Assembly: GCF_000970855.1 (NCBI RefSeq)
Contig: NZ_KQ034047.1
Span: 471,623 to 535,622, forward strand
Source of the DNA: Lactobacillus helsingborgensis
GTDB taxonomy: Bacteria > Bacillota > Bacilli > Lactobacillales > Lactobacillaceae
DNA: 64,000 nucleotides
Direction: 5' to 3'
Part shown: in pieces, positions 44,904 to 54,562 of the stretch
Numbering within the stretch: the first letter of the stretch is position 1
How the letters are laid out: each line of letters begins with the position of its first letter
Translations under genes and position numbers: made by a program
The notes under the pieces: model-generated
Databases searched by the model: none
What the model was told of the DNA's origin: nothing
The model's input: only the letters and a program-made list of their open reading frames with translations

Positions 44904-45767
44904 AAATTGTAATTTTAAGTTGAACACCCTACTTGATCTGATAGTTGCAATCTAATCTTCTTTCATATAATTCATCGGGTGTGTGGTAGGCTAAGATCTT
45001 GCGGGGCAGGTTATTGCACCAGTCCTCAATGCCATAGATTTGCCTTAAGTCATAATCCTTGATGGACTGACCTTTAGGAATGAAGCGCCGGATTAGCCGG
45101 TTGTGCCGCTCAACCCCGCTCTTCTTACAAGAAGTATCAGGGTGCGCGTAGTAGACCAGCGTCTGCGCTGCTTGTTCTAACTGGGCTAAATCCGCAAACT
45201 CAGAACCATTATCCGTGGTAATGGTCTTAAAGACTTCGTGCCAGTGTTCCTGGTATTGGCTGCGCAATGTTTTAAAGGCCGCCATGACGCTGGCAGCCGT
45301 CTTATCCTTAATCGGGATAATCATGAATTTGCGGGTCATGCGTTCATACAGGGTTAAAAGGGCCTGGTCATCTTTGGTATTATGTCCTTAAAACTAAGTC
45401 GCACTCCCAGTGACCAAACTCGCGGCGCTGGTTAATAGCAGCAGGCCGTTCACTAATACTGCGGCCCAGCTGGCGTTTATGCTGGCGTACCCGTTTGGCT
45501 TTCGTCTTACGGCTTAAGCACTCAGGCAAGTCAGTTGCCTTAATCTGTAATAAATCAAGTTCCACATAATGATAAAGCGTCTTGGTGCAGACTGTTTCAT
45601 TCCGGACAAAGACGCCGCTGGCTAAGGCGCGACCGGCACAGGCATCAAGCGAGTTCATTGGAGACTTCTTTCTAGAATTAGGTTGGTAATTACATTCTAT
45701 CAAAGAAGTCCAATGGACTTTTTTCATTTTCTAATCAGGGCAAGTGTTCAACTTCATTTTACAATTT
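44904..45767. mobile_element. defective IS30-family insertion sequence
   Basis: Bounded by 24-base imperfect inverted repeats: left 44904-44927 and right 45744-45767 share AAATTGTAA and AAGTTGAACAC. At 864 bp it is shorter than full IS30 elements, owing to loss of the transposase N-terminal region. No target-site duplication is visible at the ends (flanks CGA and ACC), which suggests that flanking DNA was rearranged. Confidence 0.85.
44929..45658 (-). pseudogene. IS30-family transposase, N-terminally deleted and frameshifted
   Basis: The first part runs from about 45658 (DACAGRALASGVFVRN, ... REFGHWECDLVL) and breaks at about 45387. One base must be skipped to restore GHNTKDDQALLTLYERMTRK and continue through IPIKDKTAASVMAAFKTLRS, TTDNGSEFADL and GVERHNRLIRRFIPKG to the stop at 44929. 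The DNA-binding N-terminal third is absent. D-D-E catalytic pieces are present but split, so it should be inactive. Confidence 0.88.
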
Positions 45768-45775
45768 ACCACTTT

Positions 45776-46801
45776 TTATCTTAATACACGCATATTACCT
45801 TGTTTAGCCATTACCGCTTGAATTTCTGCATCACTAACTAAGTTAAAATCACCGCTAATAGTTAATTTTAAGACGCTGGCTGCTAAGGCATAATTAAGCA
45901 TCTTTTCCTTAGAAAAATGATGCACCAAGCCATGAACTAAACCGGCACCAAAAGCATCACCAGAAGCTACACCTTCCCAGACATGCATTTGATAGACTGG
46001 TGCCTGAAAAACCTCACCATGATCAACCATCAAAGCAGTCCACTTTGAATCCTCAACCGAATGAATATCTCTTAAAATGCTGGCTACTGTCTGACATTTA
46101 GGATATTTACGCGAAATTTCTTTCATCCCTTGAATAAATGTTTCTCTTTGCTCAATACCATGACTCATATCGTTATCAAAAGCTTTGATCCCTAAAGTCG
46201 CCTCAAAGTCTTCATCATGTGCAAGACAAATATCTACATAAGGCATTAATTTTGCCATTGCTATCTGAGCATCCTTAGGTGACCACATTTTTCCCCTATA
46301 ATTAAGGTCACAGATAACCTTAATATCATGCTTTGCGCAATATTGACAAGCCGCCAAAAGTGCTTTTTGCAATGCAGAAGAAATCGCGGGCGTAATTCCT
46401 GAAAAGTAAAAATAACCCGCATCTTGCAAAATTTGGTCCCAGTCATATTCTTCAGCCGGCGCCACAGCAAAAGAACTTCCTGCCCGATCATAAACTACAC
46501 TGGTATTGCGGATGCTGGCTCCCTTTTCGAAAAAATAAATGCCTAAGCGTGGTCCGCCCCGATGAATTTCACTGGTATCTACCCCATAACAACTTAGCGC
46601 TCCTAATGCTGCCTGACCAATAGCATGAGCTGGTACTTTAGAAACAAATTGAGCATTATCACCTAATAGAGCCAGTGATACGGCTACATTTGCTTCTGCT
46701 CCTCCATATAGACCAGAAAAGCTATCTGTTTGAATGATACGCTCGTTTTCACGCGGCTTCAGACGCAACATAATTTCACCAAAAGTGACAACCTTTTGCA
46801 T
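45776..46801 (-). CDS. kdgK: 2-keto-3-deoxygluconate kinase KdgK
   Basis: Phosphorylates KDG to KDPG in uronate breakdown. 341-residue PfkB kinase: VVTFGEIMLRLKPRENERII, SGLYGGAEANVAVSLALLGD, RLGIYFFEKGASIRNTSVVY (typical of KDG kinases) and the anion-hole block GVASGDAFGAGLVHGLV. Starts at 46801 (MQKVVTFG) after AGGTG; GTG 46810 and ATG 46807 are alternatives. Overlaps or abuts kdgA. The 3' end lies just outside the IS element. Confidence 0.9.
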   Translation of the reverse strand: MQKVVTFGEIMLRLKPRENERIIQTDSFSGLYGGAEANVAVSLALLGDNAQFVSKVPAHAIGQAALGALSCYGVDTSEIHRGGPRLGIYFFEKGASIRNTSVVYDRAGSSFAVAPAEEYDWDQILQDAGYFYFSGITPAISSALQKALLAACQYCAKHDIKVICDLNYRGKMWSPKDAQIAMAKLMPYVDICLAHDEDFEATLGIKAFDNDMSHGIEQRETFIQGMKEISRKYPKCQTVASILRDIHSVEDSKWTALMVDHGEVFQAPVYQMHVWEGVASGDAFGAGLVHGLVHHFSKEKMLNYALAASVLKLTISGDFNLVSDAEIQAVMAKQGNMRVLR

Positions 46802-46806
46802 ACCCA

Positions 46807-47457
46807 TCACCTATTTTCTTTAATTCGCAGATATTCTTTGCGATATAACTTAGCTTGCTCAGTTACTGCCGCATAATTTCCTTTGGCAGCAGCTGCAGTC
46901 AAATTGCTGCCCGCACCTACTACAGTGACGCCAGCTTCGAACCACTCGTGCATATTGCTTAAGTTAACACCACCAGTCGGCATAATATTAGCTTGGGGTA
47001 AAGGTGCTTTAACAGCCTTAACAAAGCCAGGTCCCATGGTACTTCCCGGGAAAACTTTAACAATCTCTGCACCATAGCGCATAGCCGTTTGAATTTCACT
47101 CACAGTCATACAACCTGGTATATAAGGTACCTGATACTCATTACACAAAAATGCGGTATTCTGGTCGAAAGTAGGAGCTACAATAAATTTGGCTCCTGCC
47201 AAAAGTGCAATTCTTGCAGTTACTGCATCCAAAACTGTGCCGGCACCAATCACAACATCTGTGTCTTTAGCATATTTTGTACTTAGTTTTTGTATAATTT
47301 CTGAAGCATTAGGCACAGTAAAAGTTAATTCAATCGCTTTAATTCCACCGTTAATACAGGCATTGGCAGTTTTCTCAGCTTCTTCAGGAGAGTTTCCTCT
47401 AACTACTGCAACTATTCCTGCATTTTTGATAGCTAAAAGTGTTTCTGATTCTTGCAT
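46807..47457 (-). CDS. kdgA: KDPG aldolase (Eda-type)
   Basis: Splits KDPG to pyruvate and glyceraldehyde 3-phosphate. 216-residue TIM barrel: GIVAVVRGNSPEEAEKTANA, KAIELTFTVPNASEII (Glu), VVIGAGTVLDAVTARIALLA, FIVAPTFDQNTA, the Schiff-base lysine in EIVKVFPGSTMGPGFVKAVK, and MPTGGVNLSNM. The start is taken at 47457 because AAAGGA precedes it; ATG 47472 is close to a poor site. Divergent from a LacI regulator (probable KdgR). Genes making KDG (uxuA, uxaC) are not in the window. Confidence 0.93.
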   Translation of the reverse strand: MQESETLLAIKNAGIVAVVRGNSPEEAEKTANACINGGIKAIELTFTVPNASEIIQKLSTKYAKDTDVVIGAGTVLDAVTARIALLAGAKFIVAPTFDQNTAFLCNEYQVPYIPGCMTVSEIQTAMRYGAEIVKVFPGSTMGPGFVKAVKAPLPQANIMPTGGVNLSNMHEWFEAGVTVVGAGSNLTAAAAKGNYAAVTEQAKLYRKEYLRIKENR

Positions 47458-47489
47458 TGTAAGTCCTTTCATTACTCTTTTTGTCTTAT

Positions 47490-47516
47490 GGTAAACCTTT
47501 ACCCAAAATAATTCAA
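47490..47516 (-). promoter_or_regulatory. kdgA promoter and probable KdgR operator
   Basis: The palindrome GGTAAACCTTTACC (47490-47503) lies around the likely -10 of the - strand promoter (-35 TTGAAT at 47511-47516, TACCAT at 17 bases). It sits between kdgA and the divergent regulator. Confidence 0.65.
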
Positions 47517-47589
47517 TGACGTTTTTCGCGGACCCGTCAGTTTTTGGTTATTTGCTATAATGAACTTAGTACAATTATTCGAGGGTATT

Positions 47590-48579
47590 ATGAAGAAAAA
47601 AACAGCAAGTATTAAAGATGTTGCCAGCTTGGCAAATGTCTCTATTGCAACAGTTTCACGTTATTTACATGGTCAACTTAATCGAATGTCAGCTGAAACA
47701 GCTGATCAGGTAAAAAACGCAATTGTTAAACTGAATTATGTTCCGAATGCTGCAGCCAGACAGCTAATAACTCACAAAAGTAAAATGATTGCGATCATTG
47801 TTGTTAATATAGCTGATTCGTTTTCTACCGAATTATATAAGGGAGCGAATTCCGTCTTAGAACGCGCTGGCTACGCCACCGTAATGCTTGATACTGATTC
47901 TCAACAAGCTAAAGAAAAACAGCTAATTAATATGGTGGGATTAAATACTTATGACGGGTTAATATTACAGCCTTTAAGTAGCGATGTTGCTAAAATCAAA
48001 TCTGAAGTCCGGAGAGATTTGCCAATTGTAATTCTTGACCGTCAATTAAAGGACTCCCCGTGGCCCCAAGTAATAAGCGAAAATTTTGCAGCTAGTAAAA
48101 AAGCTGCTCAGTATTTTTATCAACATGGATTTACACAAGCAATTGTTTTTTCATCCGCAATCGCAATTGCCTCGACTAGGCAAAAGCGTCTTAAAGGTAT
48201 TAAAGCTGTTTATCCGCAAGTTACTATCTTTGAACTTGACGAAAAAATGCTCCAACATAAGGAAATATTTGCTAAATTAGAAAAAATTTTGGCTGAAAAA
48301 GCAGAAAAAACCGTGCTTTTCTTTCTAGAAGAACGTTGGCTTTTGTTATTTTTACCAGATTTAATTCATGCCAACCTTTTACCCAACAAAAATATAGAAA
48401 TTTCTGGTTTTGCGGATTCCAGCTTAATTTCGTCTATTTGGCCCTCTGCTAAGATGATATTGCAAGACCCTTACAAAATGGGGCAAAAAGCTGGTGCAAT
48501 CATGCTTAATTTATTGGCAAACAAACAAAACATACCTCATACTTCAATGGTTAAAACCAGTTTTATTAAAAAAGACTAA
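47590..48579 (+). CDS. LacI-family regulator, probable KdgR
   Basis: 329 residues; helix-turn-helix ASIKDVASLANVSIATVSRY, hinge NYVPNAAARQLITHKSKMIA, effector domain ending SAKMILQDPYKMGQKAGAIM. Starts at ATG 47590 after GAGGG; a TATAAT lies near 47546 upstream. Divergent from kdgA-kdgK with a GGTAAA-NN-TTTACC palindrome between them, so it probably represses the KDG genes until KDG or KDPG appears. Identity as KdgR is from context. Confidence 0.88.
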   Translation: MKKKTASIKDVASLANVSIATVSRYLHGQLNRMSAETADQVKNAIVKLNYVPNAAARQLITHKSKMIAIIVVNIADSFSTELYKGANSVLERAGYATVMLDTDSQQAKEKQLINMVGLNTYDGLILQPLSSDVAKIKSEVRRDLPIVILDRQLKDSPWPQVISENFAASKKAAQYFYQHGFTQAIVFSSAIAIASTRQKRLKGIKAVYPQVTIFELDEKMLQHKEIFAKLEKILAEKAEKTVLFFLEERWLLLFLPDLIHANLLPNKNIEISGFADSSLISSIWPSAKMILQDPYKMGQKAGAIMLNLLANKQNIPHTSMVKTSFIKKD

Positions 48580-48606
48580 AAAGGGGCAAAATCTAACTCA
48601 AAAAAT

Positions 48607-48640
48607 AAAGCGTTGAGAACTTATCTTCTCAACGCTTTTT
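48607..48640. terminator. bidirectional terminator between regulator and asd
   Basis: Perfect 13-bp stem AAAGCGTTGAGAA/TTCTCAACGCTTT (48607-48638), T tracts on both strands; ends the lacI gene and probably the dap operon. Confidence 0.88.
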
Positions 48641-48738
48641 CAGATTGAATATAATATTGGTTTTCGTTAATTTATTCTGACTAATTTACACTATAAAAGC
48701 ACAGTACAAAACATTTTTTAGCCTGCTAATATAAATAG

Positions 48739-49800
48739 CTACTTAGGAACATGAACTAAGTTATCACGTACCAGGCATTCCGCAATCTCAACAGTATTGC
48801 TGGCGGCGCCTCTTAACAAGTTATCAGCTACGACCCACATATTGAATGCGCCGGGGTTTTCTTGATCTGGACGAATACGCCCAACAAAAGTCTCTTTTTT
48901 GCCCGCTGCTAACAGGGGTTGTGGATAAATCTGGTTTTGGGGATCATCTTGTAGAACCAGTCCTGGAGTCTTCTTAATTTCCTGCTGGATAGCAGCAGCA
49001 GTGACTGATTTGTCTTTAAGAACGAAATAAACCGTTTCGCCATGACCAATTTCAACTGGCACCCGTACGCAAGTAGCAGTAACTTTTATCTGCTGTGAAT
49101 CTTGATCATTATACAAAATCTTTTTTGTTTCATGAATCATTTTCCATTCTTCGTGTGTATAACCATCATCTTCAAATACATCAATTTGCGGTAAGAGGTT
49201 AAATGCTATCGGATAATGCTTTTTAGCAGATGCAGTTGGCAATATTTTGGCTTCAGTCTCTTGATTATTCAGCCTATCTTGTGCTTGTTGAAGCAGCTCA
49301 TCCCGAGCTGCCTTACCGGCACCAGAAACGGCTTGATAAGTTGAAACAATAATTTGTTTAATTCCCCATTTAACGTGCAGTGGATAAAGCGCAGCCACCA
49401 TTTGTATTGTTGAACAATTGGGGTTAGCAATAATTCCGTGATGGTTAACTAATTGGTCATCGTTAACTCCTGGCACAATTAGCGGAACATCATCAGCCAT
49501 ACGAAAAGCACTGGTATTATCTACACACACTGCTCCTCTTTTAACCGCTTCAGGCAACAATTTTTGAGACACCGCACCGCCGGCAGATGATAAAACCAAG
49601 TCTACGCCATTAAACGAGTCCGGCCGTGCTTCTTCTACTTTAATTTCTTGATTTTTAAATTTTAGTTTTTTACCTGCTGAATTCTTAGAAGCCAGCAATT
49701 TAACTTCTTTAACAGGAATTTGTGCATGTTCCAATTCACTAATTAAGCGTTGACCCACTGCGCCTGTAGCACCTAAAATTGCAACTACATATTCTTTCAT
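48739..49800 (-). CDS. asd: aspartate-semialdehyde dehydrogenase Asd
   Basis: Reduces aspartyl phosphate to the semialdehyde with NADPH. 353 residues: VAILGATGAVGQRLISELEH nucleotide site, IANPNCSTIQMVAALYPLH with the catalytic Cys near 130, and QAVSGAGKAARDELL. Last gene of the lysine-riboswitch operon; its start overlaps the aminotransferase stop by four bases. Feeds dapA encoded upstream. Confidence 0.96.
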   Translation of the reverse strand: MKEYVVAILGATGAVGQRLISELEHAQIPVKEVKLLASKNSAGKKLKFKNQEIKVEEARPDSFNGVDLVLSSAGGAVSQKLLPEAVKRGAVCVDNTSAFRMADDVPLIVPGVNDDQLVNHHGIIANPNCSTIQMVAALYPLHVKWGIKQIIVSTYQAVSGAGKAARDELLQQAQDRLNNQETEAKILPTASAKKHYPIAFNLLPQIDVFEDDGYTHEEWKMIHETKKILYNDQDSQQIKVTATCVRVPVEIGHGETVYFVLKDKSVTAAAIQQEIKKTPGLVLQDDPQNQIYPQPLLAAGKKETFVGRIRPDQENPGAFNMWVVADNLLRGAASNTVEIAECLVRDNLVHVPK

Positions 49801-50987
49801 TTAATATCGCCCTTTTCTGCTAAAAATTTTTGAATACGCTTCATAGCTGTATGCAGATCTTCATCGCCAGCAGCATATGAAAAGCGAATATATCCTTCTC
49901 CACCAGCACCAAAAGCACTTCCGGGAGTACCACCAACTTTAGCTTCATGTGCTAAATCTAAGGCAAAAGCTTCGTCATTTTGACCGTAACTTGCTGGTAT
50001 TTGGGCAAAAACATAAAATGCGCCCTCACTCTTATGCGTTTTTAAACCCATTTTATTCAAAGCAGCAACAATATAGTCACGCCTTTTTTGATAAATTATG
50101 CTTGCTTCGACAGGATCCTGATCGCCATTTTCAAGGGCTTCTGCAGCCGCGGCTTGAGCAGGATTAGAAGGTGCGGTTACCAAAAAGGCGTGCATCTTGG
50201 CAACTAAACTAATTAAAGCAGCTGGACCTGTCACATAACCTATTCTATAACCCGTCATAGCATGAGATTTTGAAAGACCGTTAATTACTAAAGTGCGTTC
50301 AGGTAAATATTGAGCTATTGAAATATGGGCAAAATCATACGTCAATTCACTATAAATTTCATCAGAAATCACATACAGCTGGTGCTGCCTAATAATTGGA
50401 GCCAGTTGACCTAAAACTGAGGCTGGGCACTCCCTACCGGTAGGGTTAGTCGGGTAATTCAGTAAAATGGCTTTTGCTTTAGGATACTTAGTTAGAGTTT
50501 TTTCCAGAACTTGCGGAGTTAAAACAAAATTTGTGTCTGCAGTATTAATGGCAATCAATTCGGCTTTAGTATACTCAATTAACGGAAAATAAAGAGCATA
50601 CGATGGCGTTGGTACAATAATTTGATCTCCCGGTTGAAACAATGCCAACATAGTTGCAGCTATGGCTTCAGTTGCACCGACAGTAGCAATAATTTCACTT
50701 TCAGGATCATACGAAAGATTTTGTTTACGTTTTAAATAATTGCTGATTGCCTTCCGCAGTCTTAAAGTTCCCTTTTGAGCTGAATAGTGTGAATCATTAT
50801 CTAAAATGCTTTGAGCAGCCGCTTGCTTAACATGTTCAGGTGTATTCAAATCTGGTTCTCCCAGAGTCAATTTGATTAAATCAGGTACATTTTCAATTTT
50901 TTGAGCAAAAGCCCGGATACCAGAAGCAGGAATTTGTGCCAAAGGTATGTGGGTAATTGAAGTTAAATCAGCAGCTAATTGTGGCAT
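49797..50987 (-). CDS. patA: class I aminotransferase, probable N-acetyl-L,L-diaminopimelate aminotransferase
   Basis: 396-residue PLP enzyme: TLGEPDLNTPEHVKQAAAQS, NYPTNPTGRECPASV, SDEIYSELTYD and the PLP-lysine block INGLSKSHAMTGYRIGYVTG. It lies between dapB and asd in the diaminopimelate operon, where the missing activity is the transaminase converting N-acetyl-2-amino-6-oxopimelate (PatA of Bacillus). Other amino acids could also be used. Confidence 0.88.
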   Translation of the reverse strand: MPQLAADLTSITHIPLAQIPASGIRAFAQKIENVPDLIKLTLGEPDLNTPEHVKQAAAQSILDNDSHYSAQKGTLRLRKAISNYLKRKQNLSYDPESEIIATVGATEAIAATMLALFQPGDQIIVPTPSYALYFPLIEYTKAELIAINTADTNFVLTPQVLEKTLTKYPKAKAILLNYPTNPTGRECPASVLGQLAPIIRQHQLYVISDEIYSELTYDFAHISIAQYLPERTLVINGLSKSHAMTGYRIGYVTGPAALISLVAKMHAFLVTAPSNPAQAAAAEALENGDQDPVEASIIYQKRRDYIVAALNKMGLKTHKSEGAFYVFAQIPASYGQNDEAFALDLAHEAKVGGTPGSAFGAGGEGYIRFSYAAGDEDLHTAMKRIQKFLAEKGDIK

Positions 50988-50999
50988 TCATTATTCTCC

Positions 51000-51758
51000 T
51001 TATAAAATTTGGTCCAAACCGACCACTAATTCCGATAAATTCATTATTTGATCTAAAGCAACTTTCACGCCTTGCATAAATGAAGAACGTGAAAACGAGT
51101 CTTGTCTAATAGTTAAAGCTTCGCCAGGACCACCAAAAAGCACCTGCTCGTGAGCTATATAGCCGGGTAACCGCACAGAGTGAACGGGAACGCCATCATA
51201 ATCGGCACCGCGAGCTTGAGAATCATTTGCTGTTTGAGAGCAGTTTTCTGAATTACGATTAGCAGCAATTAATTTGGCAGTGGTAATAGCCGTAGCACTC
51301 GGAGCATCCTTTTTGTCAGCATGATGGATTTCAATGACTTCAGCATCAGGAAAGTAACGGGCTGCTTCTTGCGCAAATTTCATTAATAACACGGCCGACA
51401 AGCCAAAATTAGGAGCAATAATACCGCCTAACTTTTCTTTTTGTGCAATTGCTTGTAATTTCTCAGTTTGTTCAGTAGTTAAACCACTAGTGCCAATAAT
51501 AGGACGTATATGGTGCTTGAGTGCAAATTCGGTATTTTCATAAACAGCTTGTGGAGTAGTAAAATCAATCCAAACATCAGCAGCAACATCAACCATTGCT
51601 AAATTATCAAATCGCTTAACGTCAGGCTTGAAATCCGAACTGCTAGAGGCTGTGGGTGCTAAAACTGCTACCAATTGGCAATCCGGTAATTTTTCAACTA
51701 ATTGAACTGCTTGTCTGCCCATAGATCCTGTGGCACCAGCTATTAAAATTTTTTTCAT
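51000..51758 (-). CDS. dapB: 4-hydroxy-tetrahydrodipicolinate reductase DapB
   Basis: 252 residues. NAD(P)-binding ILIAGATGSMGRQAVQLVEK, WIDFTTPQAVYENTEFALKH, IIGTSGLTTEQ, and the catalytic EIHHADKKDAPSATAITTAK. Makes tetrahydrodipicolinate for DapH. Shares one base with the dapA stop. Confidence 0.95.
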   Translation of the reverse strand: MKKILIAGATGSMGRQAVQLVEKLPDCQLVAVLAPTASSSSDFKPDVKRFDNLAMVDVAADVWIDFTTPQAVYENTEFALKHHIRPIIGTSGLTTEQTEKLQAIAQKEKLGGIIAPNFGLSAVLLMKFAQEAARYFPDAEVIEIHHADKKDAPSATAITTAKLIAANRNSENCSQTANDSQARGADYDGVPVHSVRLPGYIAHEQVLFGGPGEALTIRQDSFSRSSFMQGVKVALDQIMNLSELVVGLDQIL

Positions 51759-52681
51759 TAATCTACTCCTAATTCTAGTGGCAGTTCATGCAATAAAGCC
51801 GCTTCATCTAAACCTAAATGAATAGCTAATTGCCGTTTTTCTGTCTCATTTAAATCTACAATCGGTAACCGGCAGCCACCAGCAGGTAAACCCTGAGCGT
51901 TTAAAACTGCCTTAACCGGTGAAGGGGAGGGGTACATAAATAATGCTTGCATTTTCGGCATTAGTTGTCTTTGCAATTTACCCGCTGCAGCAATTTTGCC
52001 CTGATCTAAGTCATCATACATTTTCCGCATAGCTTTGCCATAAATATGAGAAGCTACCGAAATTACTCCTTTTGCTCCCAAGACTTTAGCCGTTAAAGAT
52101 TGTAAGTCTTCGCCTGTATATACCAAAAAGTCATTGGCTGCATGTTCAACAATATATTCCAAGTCCTCTAAATCTGAGCACTGCTTAACACCAGCAATTT
52201 TTGGATTACGCGATAAATCAACCAGAGTTTCCTTGCTAATCTTAATTCCTGTTCGTCCCGGAATATTATAAATAATGATTGGTACAGGTGAATTTTCAGC
52301 TACTTTTTGAAAATGAGCTGTAATTCCTCTTTGATTCGGCTTGTTATAGTATGGCGCAACTACTAATGCCATATCAATACCGGGAATTTGTCCTACTTCT
52401 TGCGTAAACGCAACGGTTTGGGCAGTATTATTGCTGCCTGTGCCGGCTATCACAGGTACACGGTGATCAACTATTTGAGCGAATTTAGTATATAACGCAA
52501 TTTTTTCATCATGGGTCATGGTTGCTGTTTCACCAGTCGTACCGCCAATGACGAAGCCATTGCTACCTGTATTGAGTAAATGCTCGGTTAATCGTTTCAG
52601 ACCAGGATAGTCAACTTCTCCCTCCTTATTAAAAGGGGTAATTATCGCGGTCATTAAATCTGCCTTATCAAAATTAGTCAT
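51758..52681 (-). CDS. dapA: 4-hydroxy-tetrahydrodipicolinate synthase DapA
   Basis: 307-residue aldolase barrel condensing pyruvate and aspartate semialdehyde. [54 protein letters not shown] with the active Tyr, and the Schiff-base lysine in [22 protein letters not shown] ribosome binding site. Confidence 0.95.
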   Translation of the reverse strand: MTNFDKADLMTAIITPFNKEGEVDYPGLKRLTEHLLNTGSNGFVIGGTTGETATMTHDEKIALYTKFAQIVDHRVPVIAGTGSNNTAQTVAFTQEVGQIPGIDMALVVAPYYNKPNQRGITAHFQKVAENSPVPIIIYNIPGRTGIKISKETLVDLSRNPKIAGVKQCSDLEDLEYIVEHAANDFLVYTGEDLQSLTAKVLGAKGVISVASHIYGKAMRKMYDDLDQGKIAAAGKLQRQLMPKMQALFMYPSPSPVKAVLNAQGLPAGGCRLPIVDLNETEKRQLAIHLGLDEAALLHELPLELGVD

Positions 52682-52699
52682 GTTTTTTCTCCTTTTGAG

Positions 52700-53839
52700 C
52701 TACATGTGACTCAGTAAAAAACCTACCATTGCTTTAATTCCTAATATTATTGCTTCTTCGTGCGGATTAAATGTTGCAGAATGAAGCTGGGAACTATCAT
52801 TTACGCCCAGCCAAAACATGGTACCAGGTATTTGTGCCAGTAAATAGCCAAAGTCCTCTCCTGTCATAGCCGGCTGCATCTCTTGGTAATTAATTTGAGT
52901 ATTTTCCTTCATATAATTAATGAACTCGCTTGTGATTTGAGGATTATTTTCAACTGGCCAATAGCCGCCTTGATTAAGCTGCAAATCAACCTTAGCATTA
53001 TAGCTTTGTGCTATTCCTTGAGTTACCTCCCGCAGACGCTGATCGATTCTTTCGATCATTTTTTGAGTTAGCCCGCGAATAGTTCCTTCTAAATGAGCAT
53101 GACCGGCAATCGCATTTCTAACTGTTCCAGCCCTAACTTTTCCTATTGTAATAACACCACTTGCAATTGGATCAATACTGCGAGATATAATTGTTTGAAT
53201 TTGTTCTATTAAAGCAGCAGCGGCCACTACCATATCATTAGCTTGCTGTGGATATGCGGCGTGACCATCTTTACCATATAAGTCAATATTGATTTCAGTT
53301 GTGCCCGCAAATAATGTTCCTAAACGGCAGCCAATTGTGCCGGTGGGTAAGTCGGGAGTAACGTGCAAGGCGAAGAATTCATCTGGATGCCATTTACCAG
53401 TAAAAACCCCAGCTTCATAAGCTTTTTTACCACCACTTTCACTTTCTTCAGCTGGCTGGAAAAAGAAAAGTAAATTATCCTGCGGTTGCTGATCACAAAA
53501 ATAAGCTAAAATTCCAAGCGCTACTGTCATGTGGATGTCATGACCACAGGCATGCATTTGACCATGATTGTGAGAAGCAAACGACAAGCCAGTATTTTCT
53601 TGAATTGGCAGACCATCTATATCTGCTCGATAACCAATTGTTTTTTGTGGTTTACTTCCCCGAACCAGAACTAATATAGCTGTAGGTAGTTCAGGGCATG
53701 TACGTATTTCAATATTTTTCTGGTTAAAATTACCAATGACTTGCAAGAGATATTTCTGTGTTTGATATTCATGCAATGCTAGTTCCGGTATTTGGTGCAA
53801 GTCACGGCGAATTTTAATAAGTTGCGCAGAAGTTAACAT
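52700..53839 (-). CDS. N-acetyldiaminopimelate deacetylase (M20 family)
   Basis: 379 residues, orthologous in type to Bacillus YkuR/DapL. Metal-binding blocks: YRADIDGLPIQENTGLS, HGQMHACGHDIHMTVALGIL, FFQPAEESESGGKKAYEAGV, and MTGEDFGYLLAQIPG near the end. Removes acetate from N-acetyl-LL-diaminopimelate. Position between dapH and dapA supports the assignment over other M20 amidohydrolases. Confidence 0.92.
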   Translation of the reverse strand: MLTSAQLIKIRRDLHQIPELALHEYQTQKYLLQVIGNFNQKNIEIRTCPELPTAILVLVRGSKPQKTIGYRADIDGLPIQENTGLSFASHNHGQMHACGHDIHMTVALGILAYFCDQQPQDNLLFFFQPAEESESGGKKAYEAGVFTGKWHPDEFFALHVTPDLPTGTIGCRLGTLFAGTTEINIDLYGKDGHAAYPQQANDMVVAAAALIEQIQTIISRSIDPIASGVITIGKVRAGTVRNAIAGHAHLEGTIRGLTQKMIERIDQRLREVTQGIAQSYNAKVDLQLNQGGYWPVENNPQITSEFINYMKENTQINYQEMQPAMTGEDFGYLLAQIPGTMFWLGVNDSSQLHSATFNPHEEAIILGIKAMVGFLLSHM

Positions 53840-53843
53840 TAAT

Positions 53844-54554
53844 TCACAGCTTTCTTAGTCCCTGTTCAATTCCTGTCTTAGAGGCAGTTTTTTGATCACG
53901 CATTTTAACAATTTTTGCTGGTACTCCGGCAACGACGCTGTTTGCAGGTACATCTTTTGTTACTACCGCTCCTGCCGCTACTACCGCATGGTCACCAACT
54001 TGGACTCCTTCTAAAACTACTGCATTAGCACCTATCAAAACATTTTTGCCTATTTTTACAGGTTGTGCTGAGGCTGGTTCCACGACTCCGGCAATTACCG
54101 CTCCTGCTCCTATGTGGCTGTTCGCACCAACGATTGCTCGGCCGCCCAAAACGGCATTCATATCAATCATGGCATTTTCACCAATTTCTGCTCCAATATT
54201 AATGACAGCCCCCATCATAATTACCGCATTTTTGCCTATTTCAACATTTTCACGAATAAGGGCACCCGGTTCAATTCTGGCAGAGATGTTCTTCATGTCT
54301 AGCAGGGGAATAGCAGAATTCCGACTGACATTTTCCACTTGATAATATGTTATCTTCTCGGCGTTTTTTTCTAAAAAAGGACCTAAGTCTTGCCAATCTC
54401 CAAAAATGACCCCGGTATGAGTTTCACTAAAAATCTTGCAATTTTCAGGCCACTTTAACTTAGACATCTCAGCCTTGATATATACTTTCACAGGTGTTTT
54501 TTTGGTTGAATTAGCAATGAAATCAATAATTTCAGTTGCCGACATTTTTTTCAT
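53844..54554 (-). CDS. dapH: tetrahydrodipicolinate N-acetyltransferase DapH
   Basis: 236 residues; an N-terminal alpha/beta domain ([20 protein letters not shown]) is followed by left-handed beta-helix hexapeptide repeats from about 90 to 215 ([60 protein letters not shown]). This is the acetylase branch of lysine synthesis. AAAGGA precedes the start; a second ATG at 54545 is possible. Confidence 0.94.
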   Translation of the reverse strand: MKKMSATEIIDFIANSTKKTPVKVYIKAEMSKLKWPENCKIFSETHTGVIFGDWQDLGPFLEKNAEKITYYQVENVSRNSAIPLLDMKNISARIEPGALIRENVEIGKNAVIMMGAVINIGAEIGENAMIDMNAVLGGRAIVGANSHIGAGAVIAGVVEPASAQPVKIGKNVLIGANAVVLEGVQVGDHAVVAAGAVVTKDVPANSVVAGVPAKIVKMRDQKTASKTGIEQGLRKL

Positions 54555-54562
54555 ATTTTTAA

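Noticed and set aside
44929-45658. Programmed frameshift in the IS30 transposase
   Set aside because: IS30 elements normally encode one frame, no typical slippery heptamer was recognised, and the N-terminal region is deleted as well, so decay is the simpler reading.
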